This document shows, one piece after another, positions 1 through 10,874 of a stretch of 64,000 bases of DNA (the first letter of the stretch is position 1; every line of letters begins with the position of its first letter). Position numbers and translations under genes: made by a program. Below the pieces are notes generated by a model, which was not told where the DNA came from, ran no database searches, and was given only the letters and a program-made list of their open reading frames with translations. The DNA is taken from the NCBI GenBank assembly GCA_965240325.2, contig OZ251225.1, positions 868,001 through 932,000 on the forward strand, in the 5' to 3' direction. The DNA is from Rebecca billardiae RCC1528 (Eukaryota; Haptophyta).

Positions 1-1132
1 CGCCGACGATCGCGTCGGGCACGCCGTCGCCGTCGATGTCGCCCAGCGCCGCCACGGACGCGCCAAAATTGTCGCCGTCCGCCAGGCTCTGTCCGAACCC
101 GCCCTGCGTGTCCGAGATCTTGGCCTGCGCCGCCACCGTCCCGGCGGTGGTGAGGAAGAGGACGTACACGCACCCGCGGTTGGAGCCGCCGTCGTCGTCG
201 TTCGGAGCGCCCACGAGCACGTCGGTCACGTTGTCGCCGTCCACGTCGCCGAGCGAGGCGACGGCATCGCCGAATCTGTCCGAGCCACCGAGCGGGCCGA
301 CAAAGCCGCCCTGCCCGTCGGTGATCCGCACATCCGCCTTCACGCTGCCGTCGGCGTGGAGGAAGAGGATGAACACGTCGTTGTCGGACGAGGCGCCCAC
401 GACGACGTCGGTCACGTTGTCGCCGTCCAGCAGCCCGAGCGAGCTGAGCGCCTTGCCAAAATTGGGCTCACCGCCGAGCGTGTAGCTGAACCCGCCCACG
501 CCTTCGCCGATCTGGACGCGCCCGCGCGCCGAGCCGTCCGCGTTCATGAAGACGGTGTACACGAACCCGCAGCAGTCACCGATGCCGTCGCCGATCGCCA
601 GATCGCCCACACCGTCGCCGTCGATGTCGCCGATCGCCGCCACAGACTCGCCAGGCTCGTGGGACGGCGGCGCGCCGTCGAGCACGAACTTGGTCGCGCC
701 CCGCACGGTGCCGTTGGGCGCGAGCGTGCACAGGTAGAAGTCGTGCCCGTCTGTCACCCCGCCGTCATCAAAGTTGGTGATGATCGCGTCAGGCACGCCA
801 TCCAGGTTGATGTCGCCAATCGGTGCGAGCGCTCGCCCAAAGAAGCCGATTGGGTCGAAGGGGAAGTTGCCCTCTGTCTCGGAGATCACCTGCTCAGCCA
901 CGACCTGGTGAAGGGCCGAGACGCCAGGCGGCGGCGGGCTCGGCGGCGCGCCCGGCGGCGGCGGGCTTGGCGGCGGGCTCGGCGGCGGGCTCGGCGGCGG
1001 TGGGCTCGGCGGGGGCGATGGTGGCGGGCTGGGCGGCGGGAATGGCGCGGCGCGAACACCGACGCAAGCCATTGCGGCGAGTGCGAACAGCCGTAGGCCG
1101 GCACGCCTGGCGCGAGCCGTGCTCACGCCCAT
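1..1132 (-). CDS. Secreted FG-GAP (integrin-alpha-like) repeat protein, N-terminal part, gene runs off the left edge
   Basis: Read on the minus strand from an ATG at 1132, one open frame runs to base 1 (about 377 residues, C-terminus outside the window). The N-terminus has an Arg-rich start, a hydrophobic stretch (LRLFALAAMACVGV) typical of a signal peptide, then a Pro-Ser linker of SPPP units (about residues 30-65). After that come at least five FG-GAP/VCBS-type blades, each with the calcium-loop pattern D-I-D-G-D-G-V-x-D (for example GDIDGDGVGDLAIG and GDVDGDNVTDVLVGAPN), spaced about 65-70 residues. Such blades form an extracellular beta-propeller; a cell-surface or secreted adhesion role is inferred. 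Codon frame was checked at both ends (low base of each codon is 2 mod 3). The plus-strand ORFs over this region are antisense shadows of the repeats. Confidence 0.85.
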   Translation of the reverse strand, partial: MGVSTARARRAGLRLFALAAMACVGVRAAPFPPPSPPPSPPPSPPPPSPPPSPPPSPPPPGAPPSPPPPGVSALHQVVAEQVISETEGNFPFDPIGFFGRALAPIGDINLDGVPDAIITNFDDGGVTDGHDFYLCTLAPNGTVRGATKFVLDGAPPSHEPGESVAAIGDIDGDGVGDLAIGDGIGDCCGFVYTVFMNADGSARGRVQIGEGVGGFSYTLGGEPNFGKALSSLGLLDGDNVTDVVVGASSDNDVFILFLHADGSVKADVRITDGQGGFVGPLGGSDRFGDAVASLGDVDGDNVTDVLVGAPNDDDGGSNRGCVYVLFLTTAGTVAAQAKISDTQGGFGQSLADGDNFGASVAALGDIDGDGVPDAIVG

Positions 1133-1249
1133 CCCTCTCCGGCGCCGCGCGACACGCGGCCGCGGCGCCAACGGGCAACGACGGCGTGCGATGCGCGCGC
1201 GATGCTCGAAGTAGCAAGGGCCTTTGGTAGTAGTGTACTTTTAAATTCC

Positions 1250-1435
1250 CCTTTATAACGGGCTCCGGGTGATCAGACTGGCGGCCGAAGCCTCCAGCCC
1301 TACCCTGGCCAGCCCCCAACCAACCACCACCCTCACCCAACCTCAAACCACTGACCGATACACCGAGTGCCTTGACACCACTCCGCTGTGGACAGCCCGC
1401 CTCCAGAGGGGGCGGGGGTATGCCATTGCCGACAG
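1250..1435 (+). repeat. Dispersed repeat family B, copy 1
   Basis: The stretch beginning TTTATAACGGGCTCCGGGTG and continuing through GAAGCCTCCAGCCC...CCTGGCCAGCCCCC matches 5575-5815 with indels; its first ~30 bases also recur at 28075-28103. It is followed near 1583 by AGTAAACTGTAC, a word also seen next to repeats at 18350, 23460 and 27990. No coding capacity is evident. The remaining gene-free sequence from 1436 to 1684 shows nothing else recognisable. Confidence 0.6.
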
Positions 1436-1684
1436 CATACAAGCCCAACACTGTGGGGTGGTCCCAGGTACCAGCAGTGCACTGCCTTGCAATTCGAGAT
1501 CATCGAGTTTGAGCCGAGTCGGCACGGACTGGGCACCCCCTAGGGCGCCCCAGTGTGGGCTAGTGTGCACGTTAAAACATAAGTAAACTGTACTAGTACC
1601 GTAATTGCGATTATAGTACGGGTACGCCGGGTGGTGACCAACATTTGAGCCGGGTAAAAGCTGCACCGCTCGAAAAATCGAAAC

Positions 1685-1850
1685 TCACCCGCCTCCAACG
1701 GCCCTCAAAATCACCCCGTCCCATTTTTCGTTATTGACACTACTACTATTGCTGATCAAAAGATCTGTTTGACAACGTAGTAAGGGCCCGCGGCGCGGGC
1801 TCCACGCTACGCGCTCCGCCCTGCACCGCGGGCCATAAGAAGGTGCTCAG
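1685..1850 (+). repeat. Dispersed repeat family C, copy 1 (3' flank of aldehyde dehydrogenase)
   Basis: Contains TGATCAAAAGATCT followed by AGGGCCCGC...GCGGGCTCC and CGCTCCGCCCTGCACCGCGGGC. The same arrangement is at 53065-53200. It lies just downstream of the aldehyde dehydrogenase stop, so it may be in that gene's 3' UTR. 1851-1968 holds nothing else I recognise. Confidence 0.55.
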
Positions 1851-1968
1851 CCCGCTGTGAGCGCTCTGAGCTAGACTGTGGCGCGGCCCGCCGCCGGTGC
1901 CGTCGGTGCCAGTTCGGCAGCGGCACGTGCACACGCCCACGGTGCACGGGCTGCGCCTCCCTGCGCGC

Positions 1969-3414
1969 TCACTCCTCGCGGCGCACGGGCATGCCATCGA
2001 CGCTCTCCGGCACCATCGACGCGTCGTCAAAGACGAGCGACTTGGGCACGGAGAACTGGCGCCAGCCGTCGAATCCGGAGTGATACCCGAAGCCGGAGCC
2101 CTTGGCCCCGATCCAGGGGCAGCGCGCTGGCGCCTTGGCGAGCGACCAGTTGTTGATGCCCACCTGCCCCGCGCGGATGCGCAGCGCGACGCGCCGCGCC
2201 TTCTCCAGGTCCGTCGTGTACACGTACGCCGCGAGCCCGTACTCGGAGTCGTTGGCGAGCTTAACGGCCGCGTCCTCCGTGCCGTCGAAGACGGAGATGG
2301 CGACCACCGGCCCGAACAGCTCGGCGCGGCTGATCGGCGCTTCGTGGGAGACGTCGGTGAGCACGGTGGCGGGGAAGTACGTGCCGGCCGCCGGCACGCC
2401 CTCCTTGACTGGCGCCTGGCACAGCAGCTTGGCGCCCGCCTTGAGCGCGCCGTCGACCTGCGCCTTGACCGCATCGCGCTGCATCGCCGACACCATCGGC
2501 CCGATCTTCGACTCGGCGTCCATGCCGGGGCCGGCGACGTACGCCTTGGCGGCGTCGGCGCAGAGCGCGTCGAACTTGGGCTTGACCGACTCGGCGACGT
2601 ACACCCGCTCCACCGAGCAGCACACCTGCCCGCAGTTGAGCAGCGAGAACTCGACCGCGTCCTGAGCCGCCTTCTCCAGGTCGGCGTCGGCGAAGACGAC
2701 CATCGGGTCCTTGCCGCCGAGCTCAAGGACGAGCCGCTTGAGGCCCGAGGCGCACGCACCCATGATCTTCTTACCCGTGGCGGAGGAGCCCGTCATCGCG
2801 ACCATCTGCACGTCCGCCTGCGTCAGCGCCGCGCCCACCACGCCGTCGCCCTGCACGAGCTCCAGCACGCCAGCCGGCAGTGCGCTCTGCAGCGCCTCGG
2901 CCACGATCGCGCCGACGAGCGGCGTGACTTCGGAGGGCTTGAGCACGACCGAGTTGCCGGCGGCGAGCGCGGGCAGGCACAGGAGGAGCGGCTCGTCCGC
3001 CGGGAAGTTCCACGGCGAGCACACGGCGACGACGCCATGCGCGTCGCGCACGGTGAGGCCGTTCTCGGTCGCGACCGGAGCGTTCGCCTGGCCGATCAGG
3101 TCGATGTAGGAGTCCTTGTCGACGGCGCCGTTGACCTCGTCCTCGGCCTCGGCGCGCACTTTGCCCATCTCGCGTACCATCGTGCTAACCAGCTCCTCCT
3201 TGCGCGGGCCCAGCGCCGCGCAGCCCTTCTTGAGCGCGGCGAGCCGGTCCGGCAGCGGCGTGGCCGACCACGCGGGCTGCGCGGCGCGCGCGCGCTCCAC
3301 AGCGGCCGTCACCTCGGCCGGCGTCGCTGCCTGGACGTGCGCGATGACCTCGCCCGTCGCCGGGTCGGTGTCCACGATTCGGTTCTGATCATCGATGACG
3401 ACCCCCTGAACCAT
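1969..3414 (-). CDS. NAD(P)-dependent aldehyde dehydrogenase
   Basis: Intronless 481-residue protein, full length for the ALDH superfamily. It oxidises an aldehyde to the carboxylic acid with NAD(P)+. Visible family landmarks in order: CSPWNFP, the cofactor-site Lys in VVLKPSEVTPL, the Rossmann motif MTGSSATGKKIM, the general-base Glu in LELGGKDPMVV, the catalytic Cys in LLNCGQVCCSVERVYV, the ELFGPVVAI block and the C-terminal QVGINNW / GFGYHSGFDGWRQFSVPKS block. The last block resembles succinate-semialdehyde/betaine-aldehyde type enzymes, but substrate cannot be fixed from sequence. No obvious N-terminal presequence, so cytosolic location is likely. Divergent from the SAM-IQ gene. The first ATG (3414) begins the conserved fold sensibly. 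Confidence 0.95.
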   Translation of the reverse strand: MVQGVVIDDQNRIVDTDPATGEVIAHVQAATPAEVTAAVERARAAQPAWSATPLPDRLAALKKGCAALGPRKEELVSTMVREMGKVRAEAEDEVNGAVDKDSYIDLIGQANAPVATENGLTVRDAHGVVAVCSPWNFPADEPLLLCLPALAAGNSVVLKPSEVTPLVGAIVAEALQSALPAGVLELVQGDGVVGAALTQADVQMVAMTGSSATGKKIMGACASGLKRLVLELGGKDPMVVFADADLEKAAQDAVEFSLLNCGQVCCSVERVYVAESVKPKFDALCADAAKAYVAGPGMDAESKIGPMVSAMQRDAVKAQVDGALKAGAKLLCQAPVKEGVPAAGTYFPATVLTDVSHEAPISRAELFGPVVAISVFDGTEDAAVKLANDSEYGLAAYVYTTDLEKARRVALRIRAGQVGINNWSLAKAPARCPWIGAKGSGFGYHSGFDGWRQFSVPKSLVFDDASMVPESVDGMPVRREE

Positions 3415-3952
3415 GATGCGACGAGCACAACGACGTCAGTGGCCGCGGGCGCGAACTTGAACCGCGACGTGGACGCGCGGTCGCGTTGTCGGCCGGGTTG
3501 TCGGTCGGAAAAGCCGGTGAGTCCTGCTGCTCTCATCATCGAATTTTCGGTTTCGTCCGACGATCGTGAGTCGTTTCACGGCCCGCGCAATCGTTCGCCG
3601 GTGGGCGTCTCTTCCAGCCTTGCGCGCGAAGAGGGCGGCGTACACAATGGTGATGTCGGTCGGCGTGGAGCACACGGTGCGTATCTTGCAGTGGCCGTCA
3701 GTGACCGCAGAATCCAGCATCCTCGCCTCGCCGCGCCGGCCGTGGACAACAGACGCGCGTCGGCGAGTGACCCACCACCACGGCGTGCTCGGCGACCCCG
3801 AGCGCTGGCTGGCCTCCCCTTACGGTAATGAGGGGTTGCGTGCGGCCGACTCGGACGAGCGCGCAAGCCGTCCACAGAGGAGCTCAGATGGCGCGCGGTC
3901 GCGCACGCGCGAGCGTGTGGCGCGTGATCTGTCGAGCGCAGCGGGCACGCGC

Positions 3953-4615
3953 ATGCAGAGCAGCCTGAGCCGCGCGTACGGCAGCGGCCTCAGCGAGAGC
4001 GCAGTGCTCGAGCTCGCGATCGGCGGCCTGGCGACGAGCGAGGGCGGCGAGCACCTCGCCGTGTACACGGACGCGTTCGGCACGAACCGGGTGGGTGGGA
4101 AACGTCTGATCCGCGTCGATGCCTCGTCGCTGCCGCAGCTGGGCGTGCGCCGCTTCGAGGACATCCGGCGGATCACCGCACAGCTCGAGCTGCTCGCCGC
4201 TCACGACCGCGCCAAGCTCGACGCGGCGGCGGCGAAGATCCAGGCGAGATGGCGAGGGCTGCGTGCGAGGCGTGTGATGCGGGGCAAGCTGCAGCGGGCG
4301 CGTCTGGTACGGGCGCACCGACGACTCGTCGAGCGCGTCCGCCCGCCGCGCCACGCGGAGCTTCACAGCTCCGTCTTTGCGCTGAGGCGAGCGACGCCGC
4401 TGCCCGGATCGTTCAAGGAGCGGCCCCCGTGGGCTGGGCCAAAAGCGGCCTCGACGGACTGGCCCAGCGTGCCAAAAGGCGTGTTCTACCGCGGCACGTT
4501 CGCGGCGACGCGCCACGCTGAGTCCGAGCTGGCGCGCGTGGCCGGCACGCGCTCTTCGCCGCCGCCTCGTGTGAAGGTGCAGCCGGTACCCGGCTCCCGG
4601 CGGCAGTCCCGGTGA
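3953..4615 (+). CDS. SAM-domain and IQ-motif protein
   Basis: 220 residues from the ATG at 3953; the frame stays open upstream to an ATG at 3566 (349 residues), but the extra N-terminus looks non-coding, so the shorter start was preferred. Residues ~15-85 resemble a SAM domain: HLAVYTDAFGTNRVGGKRLI, then DASSLPQLGVRRFEDIRRI, which matches the 'L..L..LGI...G.R..I...I..L' end of that fold. Immediately after lies an IQ motif, AAAKIQARWRGLRARR, fitting IQxxxRGxxxR, the calmodulin/myosin-light-chain binding consensus. The C-terminal ~80 residues are Arg/Pro-rich and unassigned, with FYRGTFAATRHAESEL near the end. A calcium-dependent scaffold is the natural inference. SAM assignment is by eye and should be profile-checked. 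Confidence 0.6.
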   Translation: MQSSLSRAYGSGLSESAVLELAIGGLATSEGGEHLAVYTDAFGTNRVGGKRLIRVDASSLPQLGVRRFEDIRRITAQLELLAAHDRAKLDAAAAKIQARWRGLRARRVMRGKLQRARLVRAHRRLVERVRPPRHAELHSSVFALRRATPLPGSFKERPPWAGPKAASTDWPSVPKGVFYRGTFAATRHAESELARVAGTRSSPPPRVKVQPVPGSRRQSR

Positions 4616-6142
4616 TCAGTCTATGCTTTATAACGACACGGTAGCACGGCGCAGGTCTCCTGATTCGTGGGCGGCAACGGCCTGCCCGATCGTCGCGACG
4701 AGCAGCATGACGGCGCGTTGGTCAGGCCGGCGACGCGGTCCCGGAGCCCTGCAGTGACTGCACCCGACACTGACCCGTTCCGGGAGCCCGTGCGGACCAC
4801 CCGACTGTCATCCGCACTAGAATGTCTATCAAGTGTCATCATCCACCGCTGTGTACGGTCGTCTATGTCACGACTACGACATACTATATATACATCTGCT
4901 GCTGCACTGCTGCATGACTGGTAACGGCTTGGTTGGAGAGCACGACTCGCCCTTACACGAGTCACGACTCGGTACCGTGAGTACGGCTCACTCACTGCAT
5001 AGCCTGTGACAGCACCGCTCGATCGAATGGCTTGATATTGAGCGCGCGGCCTTGAGCTGCTGCGGATCGTGCGGATTCGTGCGCGATATCCACCTGCGCT
5101 GCGCAGCTCGCATAGACCTGCTGTGCCCGCAAGGGCTGTCTATAGCGGGGAATTGCATCTGAATGATTTCTCAGAGTCAGATGCCCGTCGTCGATGATAC
5201 GTAAAGTCGAAAGTGTGGCGAATGCACGCTCCTCAGCCCGGCGTGTGTGACCCACTGTGTGGCGCTCGCGTGGTTATCAAAATAACGACATAGCCAAGAC
5301 TACACTGTTTAGGATCGGACGCTGGTAGCTATGAATGTGGGTCTCCGCCAGAGGCAGAGATGTCTGTGGGTGCTCCTATTAGACCCGTTTGAATGAATAA
5401 AGTAAACGGGCTCCCACGTTACGAAGATTGGAGATCGCGCGTGCCAACAATGTCGTCCGGTAGCTTATATTTGCCAATACGGTAAAGGAGTCGCGGGGAG
5501 CATCAGGGTCACTGAGTCACATCAGCAGGTCGGTAGTGTCATTAACTCGTACGTTTAAACTAAGTCTTCAGTGCGTAACGGGCTCCGGGTGATCAATCAG
5601 ACCGGGTGGCGGAAGCCTCCAGCCCCGTACCCTGGCCAGCCCCCAACCCGAATCATCACCAGACACCATGACCACCCCCACCCGCCACCTCAAACAAACC
5701 ACGCCGAGCACGGACCGTCACCGAGACACATAACCTACGGAGTATACGGTGCGGCTGACACGGAGACCACTCCATCCACCGTGGATAGCCCCCCTCCCAC
5801 GAGCAGGGGGCGGAAAAAATGAGGCGCCACGGGCACAGTCGGACGGACTACGGAGCTCTGACAGCCGGGTCTCCGCGGCTCCGCGCGGCTTGATGGCTCA
5901 TGCTGCTGACGATGCTGATTATTCATATCAGAATAATATCAGATATCGGGTGACGATGACCGAGCGCGCCGGCCGCGCCGCCGCGCAGCGCTACATATTC
6001 CTACGGGTCGTGCAGCCTGTTCCACGTATACCCGCATGGATTCTTCGGAACGTGACGTTTCGTTCGACGACAATTTTTGGTAATATCCAACCAGAGTACG
6101 GACTCTCACTCTGCCAGCCAGTCGGTCAGGCGGCAGGCGCGC
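4616..6142. other. Gene-free interval with repeat families D and B
   Basis: No convincing coding region. About 4640-5130 is repeat family D: GGTCTCCTGATTCGT near 4652 and GCATAGCCTG...GCGCGGCCTTGA near 5001, both recurring in the same order at 34998-35180; the CCTGATTCGT core also recurs inverted at 39060-39085. 5575-5815 is repeat family B copy 2. Composition drops toward AT between 5270 and 5580. 5900-6140 is downstream of lipoyl synthase and contains nothing recognised. Confidence 0.5.
5575..5815 (+). repeat. Dispersed repeat family B, copy 2
   Basis: AACGGGCTCCGGGTGATCA at 5578 followed by GAAGCCTCCAGCCC, CCTGGCCAGCCCCCAAC and, ~180 bases on, CACTCCATCCACCGTGGATAGCCC parallels copy 1 (1259-1420) with indels. 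No ORF of note. Confidence 0.6.
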
Positions 6143-7407
6143 TCACGCAAATGGCGCCGCTTTGGCCTTCACTTCGCGCAGCTTGCTCTCGAGGAACAGC
6201 TCACCTGCCCGGTAGCTCGAGCGCACGAGCGGCCCGGCGGCGACGTACTCGAAGCCGATGGCCTCGCCGTACGCGCGGTACGCGTCGAAGGCCTCGGGCG
6301 GCACGTACTCGACCACGGAGAGGTGGTGCTCGGTGGGCCGCAGGTACTGGCCGAGGGTGAGGATGTCGACGCCCGCGCCGCGCATGTCGCGCATCGCACT
6401 CTCCACCTCGTCCGCGCTCTCCCCCAGCCCAAGCATCAGCGACGACTTGGTGTACAGCCCTGGCCGCGTCGCCTTGGCGTGCTCGAGCACGCGCAGCGAC
6501 TGCGCATAGTTGGCTCGGCGGTCGCGCACGTACGGCTGCAGCCGCTCGATGGTCTCGACGTTGTGCGCGTACACGTCGAGGCCGCTGCAGGCCAGCGTGG
6601 CGACGCTCTCGAGGTTACCTGCGGGGCACCGGGCGCGCGGGCGGGGCGCGCGCTCATTCGTCCAGTCGCGCTCCGGCTGCGCGGCGCGTGCACCCGGCGC
6701 GCCATCGCACCCTGGAAGTCCGAGACGAGGCACTCGACGAGGAGCTCCGGCTTGATGGCTTTCATCATTTGCACCGTGCGCGCGAAGTGACCCGCGCCGC
6801 CATCCGCCAAGTCGTCGCGGTCGACGCTCGTCACGACGACGTAGTCCACGCCCCACTCGGCGACCGCCTTGGCGACGTTCATCGGCTCGTCGTCGTCCGG
6901 AGGCGGAGGCGTCGACTCGGTGTTGACGGCGCAGAACTTGCACCCGCGCGTGCACGTGTCCCCGAGCACCATGATCGTGCCAGTGCCCCCGTTCCAGCAC
7001 TCGCCGATGTTCGGGCACTGCGCCTCCTCGCACACCGTGTGCAGCTCGAGCCCGTGGATGGACTTCCGGAGGTCCTCAAAGCGCGTGTGCCCGCCACCGG
7101 GCGCGGGCACATGCAGCCAGTCTGGCCTGGGCGGCATGGGCGCGCCCACGCGCGGCACGATGGGGCCGCCCGTGCGCGTCGCCACGCCGGCCGCCGACGC
7201 GAGCGCGCCGAGCACGTGGACGAGGCGGCACGCACGCGCGCTCATCATCACGCACCGGCGCCCGGCGGCCCGCCCGATCGACACGGGGGTGCCCACTACG
7301 AGGCGAATCGGCACGATGGCGGCGCGGCTCTCTTGCGAGCGGCTTCCTTGGGGACCCCTCATCCTCTTCAAAGGCATCGCGCCAACGATCGCTCCGCGCC
7401 CCGGCAC
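6143..7407 (-). CDS. lipA: Lipoyl synthase (lipoic acid synthetase), two exons
   Basis: Radical-SAM enzyme that inserts two sulfurs into octanoyl-protein to make the lipoyl cofactor in plastid or mitochondrion. Exon 1 is 7407-6711, intron 6710-6619 (92 nt, GTGCGATG...CCCCGCAG, phase 1), exon 2 is 6618-6143; spliced product 390 residues. Splicing joins SDFQG to [22 protein letters not shown] as in the family. Auxiliary [4Fe-4S] cluster motif: [13 protein letters not shown]; radical-SAM motif: [10 protein letters not shown]; also [29 protein letters not shown] and the C-terminal VRSSYRAGE. The first ~70 residues are Arg/Ala-rich without acids and look like an organelle presequence; internal ATGs there are alternative starts. 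The kinesin start lies only 32 bases away on the other strand, so the true start could be downstream. Confidence 0.95.
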
Positions 7408-7439
7408 GCGGTGGAGGAGCCGCGTGCACCCCGCGTCGA

Positions 7440-9677
7440 GTGGCCATGGGCGTGAGCAGCCCCGCGGGCAGCAGCGAGATCAACGTGGTGGTCCGCGTCC
7501 GCCCGCTCCTGCCCAACGAGCTCCGTGAGAACGAGCGCCCCATCTGCCGCGTGCACGGCACGACGCTTGAGATCGACGAGCCTGACCACCCGGGCGTGCG
7601 CGATGCGATCGTGCGTGACGCGACGGGCTCGGTGGCGAGCACGCCCTTGACGAGCTACGCCTTCTCGTTCGACCACGTCTTCGACACGCCGAGCACGCAG
7701 GCCGAGGTGTACGCGCACACCGCCGAGCCCGCGGTGCGCGCTGTGCTGGAGGGCTTCAACTCGACCGTGATCGCATACGGCATGACGGGCGCGGGCAAGA
7801 CGCACACGATGGAGGGGTACCGCTCGGACTACGAGCAGCGCGGCGTGAGCCCGCGCGCCATGGAGGTGTGCCGCGCGCGCGCGCGCTCGCCGCGCAGCCG
7901 CAGTCCGACCGAGCGGCGCGCGTGTACAGAGCCCGGCGGCGCCCGCGCGCGCACCTCGCGCCGCGCGCGCTCCCCTGCCGCGCAGGCCATCTTCGAGCAC
8001 ATACAGCACCGCGCGGACCCGACGTCGCGCTTCCTCGTGCGCGCGTCCTACCTCCAGATCTACAACGAGTCGATCTCCGACCTGATCAAGCCCGAGCGCA
8101 CCGGGCTGCTTGTGCGCGAGGACAGGCGCCGAGGCCTGTACGTGGACGGGCTGTCCGAGTGGGTGGTGCGCTCGACGGCGGAGGTGAGCCGGCTGATGGC
8201 GCGCGGCGAGTCGGTGCGCGCGACGGGCTCGACGCGCGCGAACGAGCTCTCCTCGCGCTCGCACGCCGTCATGCTCGTCGTCGTCGAGCAGACCGACACG
8301 CCCGGCGGCGCGGCGAACGGCGGCAGCGGCGGCGCGGGCCGCGCGGGCGCGGCGGGCGTGCGGCGCACGCGCGTGGGCAAGCTCAACCTCGTCGACCTCG
8401 CGGGCTCGGAGCGGCTGTCGAGCTCGGGGGTGTCGGGTGCGCGGCTCGAGGAGTCCAAGAAGATCAACACCTCGCTCTCCGCCCTGGGAAACGTCGTCGC
8501 CGCGCTCTCGGAGCGCGCGGTCGGCCGCGCGCGCGCTCACGTACCGTACCGCGACTCCAAGCTAACGCGTCTGCTCGAGGACTCGCTCGGCGGCAACTGC
8601 AAGACGACGCTGATCGCGCTGGTGTCGCCGGCGGCGCACGCGTTCGGCGAGTCGCTCTCCACGCTCAAGTTCGCGACGCGCGCCAAGACCGTGCGCAACA
8701 CGCCCACCCTCAACGTGGGCGTGGGCGTGGACCAGCAGGCGCTGATCAAAGAGTATGAGGCCGAGCTCGCGAGATTGCGATCTGAGCTCTCCGAGCGCAG
8801 CAAGACGCTGGTGGACTCGCGCCGGCTGCTCGAGCTGGAGGAGCTGCGCCGCCGCGCGGAGGAGGACAAGCTCAACGCCGTGCGCGCGCTCGAGCAGCGC
8901 TCCTCCGAGTACCTGCAGGAGAAGTCGCTCAAGCGCGCGCTGCAGGCGCGCATCACCACGCTGCAGTCGCAGCTGCTCACCACGGCCGGCGCGGACGGCG
9001 GCGGCGGCGCGGCTCCGGGCGACGTGCTCGCGCTCGAGCGGCGGTACGGCGAGCGGCTGAGCGAGCTCGAGCGCGAGAAGGCCGCCCTCGAGGAGGACAA
9101 GGCGCAGGTCGACCGGTACAAGGCGCTCCTCGTCAAGCAGCGCGACGTGATGCTCGGGCTGACGATGCGACTGGAGGAGCGAGACTCGGCGCTGCTGGTG
9201 CTCACCGCCGAGCTCGAGGCGGCGGAGCGGAGGACGCAGGAGCTGGAGGACGCGGTGGACGGGCGCACGATGGAGCTGATCACGCTGCAGCGCGTCGCGC
9301 TCGAGCACGGCGTGCCGCCCGCCGCGCTCGCCGAGATCGCCTCGCTCGCATCCGGGTATGCGAGCGGCGCGGACGGCGGCGGCGGCGGGAACAGCGGCGG
9401 CGGCGGCGCCCGCGCCGGAGCCGGCGGCGGCGGCGGCGGCGATGGGTTTTGCAGCACAGGCGATGGTGGTACGCAGGGCACGCCGCGCGCAGGTGCGGGC
9501 GTGGACGGCGACGGCGGGCTGCGCGGCCTCGGTGGCTTCCCCACGCCGCGCCCCTTTGACGAGCACATGCGCGATGAGCTGCTGCTCGTCTCAGCGCACG
9601 TCTCAGCGCACCCTCAGCACCCTCAGAAGGGCGCGGGCGCGCTCGGTGCGGCCGAGGCCGGCGCTCACGCGCACGGG

Positions 9678-9721
<44 letters not shown>

Positions 9722-10874
9722 CAGCGGTGGCGGCGGCTTTCGGCGCGGGGAGCTCTCGCCCCCGCCGTACCTCGCGAGGCTCGGCCCACGCAGCGCCGCC
9801 CTGTACACCTCCGGGCCCACGCCCAAGCCGGCGGCGGGCGCGCACCCGGCCAGCGCGCCCGCCCTCGCCCTCTCGCCTCCCGGCTTTGTCGCCGAGCACG
9901 GCGCGGCGCACGGCGCGGACGAGGACGAGATCGTCGAGATCGCCGCGTCTGAGCTGCTCGAGCTGAGGGACCTGATCGCCACCGAGTCCAGCCGGCGCGG
10001 CGCCCTTGAGGCGGAGCTGCTCCGCGCGCGCGCCGAGCTCGGCGACACGCGCCGCGCCATCGACGAGCTGGTGGGCGAGCGCGTGCAGGCGGAGGTGGCG
10101 CAGGTCGCCGACGACGCGCTCGCCGTGATGGAGGACGCGCGCGAGGCGCACGAGGCGACGGAGCGGCTCGAGGCGGAGCTCGGCGCGGCGCGCGGCGAGC
10201 TCAGCGCGGCGCGCGACGAGCGCGACTCGGCGCGCGCGCAGCTCGACGCCGTCGCCTCGCACGTGGACAGCGCGCTCGCGGACGCGCGCTCCAGGCTCGA
10301 GGGCGGCTCGGCCGCGCAGCCCGCGCTCGCGGCGACGCGCGCGGCGGCGGTGCGCCAGGCCGCGGGCGCGCTCGCCGGCGCGCCGGCGGCCGACGCGTCG
10401 GCCGAGACGCGCGCGGCGGCGCTGCGCTCTGCGTGCGTCGCGCTCGCGACCGCGAGCCGCGCGGGCGCCGGCGTCGGCGTCGAGTGGAGCGCCCCGGCGG
10501 ACGGCTCGCTGCGCGCGCAGCTCGCGAGCCTTCGGCACCGCTGCGCCGCGCAGCGCAAGGAGCGGGCAGCGCTCACGTCGATCATGGAGAACAAGATCAA
10601 GGCGCTCGTGGACGAGGTGCAGCGCTCGCTCGCCGCGGCGCAGCTCGACGCTGACGCCGACGCCGCGCCGACGATGGCGGGCGTGCACGCGGCCGCGCAC
10701 CAAGTGGACGTGCTGCAGAAGCTCGTCAACGCGGCTGTGGTCGCGCTGCACATGCCTGACGACGACGTGCCCGCTGCGCCCGGCACCGCTGCCGTCAGTG
10801 CCGAGGCGGTTCCCGGCTACTTGACGACGAATGGCGCGGAGGCTGCTGCTGATGAATCTGCTGAATATGGCTAG
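7440..10874 (+). CDS. Kinesin-like motor protein with N-terminal motor and coiled-coil tail
   Basis: Microtubule motor ATPase. Exons 7440-7865 and 7986-10874; intron 7866-7985 (120 nt, GTGTGC...CGCGCAG, phase 0) restores SPRAME-AIFEHIQ. The intron is a multiple of three and has no in-frame stop, so an unspliced reading also stays open. Spliced length 1104 residues. Motor domain about 13-370: [11 protein letters not shown]-loop [25 protein letters not shown], switch I NELSSRSH, switch [23 protein letters not shown] and [17 protein letters not shown], all intact. A coiled coil follows ([14 protein letters not shown]...). The middle has glycine-rich tracts including a near-homopolymeric Gly run around 9678-9725, then a second heptad-rich region at 9960-10300. 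Kinesin subfamily cannot be decided without alignment. Confidence 0.93.
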
